Assembly: GCF_018918125.1 (NCBI RefSeq)
Contig: NZ_JAHLQA010000016.1
Coordinates: forward strand, 1 to 51,652
Reading direction: 5' to 3'
Source of the DNA: Blautia sp. MSJ-19
Lineage (GTDB): Bacteria; Bacillota; Clostridia; Lachnospirales; Lachnospiraceae
DNA length: 51,652 bases
The notes under the pieces are model-generated. The model did no database searches. It worked only from the letters and a program-made list of their open reading frames with translations, and was not told where the DNA came from. This document shows positions 51,584 through 51,652 of this stretch, in pieces. A program made the translations under genes and the position numbers. The first letter of the stretch is position 1; each line of letters opens with the position of its first letter.

Positions 51584-51652
51584 CTTTTTTTGATTAGACA
51601 GAAGGATAATTCTAAACATCCTTTCCGAAGATTCTTCTTCCATCATGCTGGT

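Overview
This window looks like chromosomal DNA of a gut Lachnospiraceae (Clostridia; a Blautia/Dorea/Mediterraneibacter-like anaerobe). The reasons are moderate GC, strong AGGAGG ribosome sites, the gene run tig-clpP-clpX-lon-ysxC, an energy-coupling-factor (ECF) transporter module, a hybrid cluster protein, and orphan citrate-lyase maturation genes. I saw no rRNA, tRNA or CRISPR array. Most genes lie on the minus strand.

Layout. (1) 136-10730 (-): a galactitol-type PTS locus. It holds a PRD regulator, EIIA, EIIB and one EIIC, then a very strong terminator. After it come a second EIIC, an FGGY kinase, a polyol-phosphate dehydrogenase, a PfkB kinase and a class II aldolase. Together they import and phosphorylate a hexitol or pentitol and cleave it to triose phosphates. 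(2) 10831-13758 (-): a LOG-family protein with a Nif11-like small protein, and an ECF sigma factor with its membrane anti-sigma factor. (3) 13967-15737 (+): citC and citX without any citrate lyase structural genes, followed by about 0.6 kb of hairpin-rich non-coding DNA and the L25/Ctc gene. (4) 17187-19546: a MATE transporter flanked by two related small-protein modules, then a 199-nt rod-like hairpin and a cation diffusion facilitator. (5) 20874-26289: an NYN/OST-HTH protein, a P-type ATPase behind a yybP-ykoY manganese riboswitch, and hcp with a palindromic operator.

(6) 26364-35968 (-): truA, ecfT, ecfA2, ecfA1, ysxC, lon, clpX, clpP and tig, a protein-quality-control and vitamin-uptake block. 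(7) 36195-47436: a DJ-1/PfpI protein, CYTH, PsiE-like, a small repeat protein, GltS, a TAXI binding lipoprotein, ABC-F, a dicarboxylate/amino acid symporter, an RmlD-like gene broken by an amber codon, VOC, aldo/keto reductase and amidase. (8) 47635-50016 (-): a small defence cluster, an AbiE-type toxin-antitoxin pair with a promoter-spanning inverted repeat and a frameshifted two-domain nuclease gene. (9) 50467-51525 (-): a FUSC-like membrane protein.

The most unusual signals are: the 32-nt inverted repeat (29 of 32 matching) that supplies both the promoter and the terminator of a 47-residue protein gene, with a diverged second copy on the other side of the MATE gene; a TAXI binding protein paired with GltS rather than a TRAP permease; the rod-like 199-nt hairpin; and two apparently recent gene disruptions (amber in the RmlD-like gene, A-tract frameshift in the nuclease).
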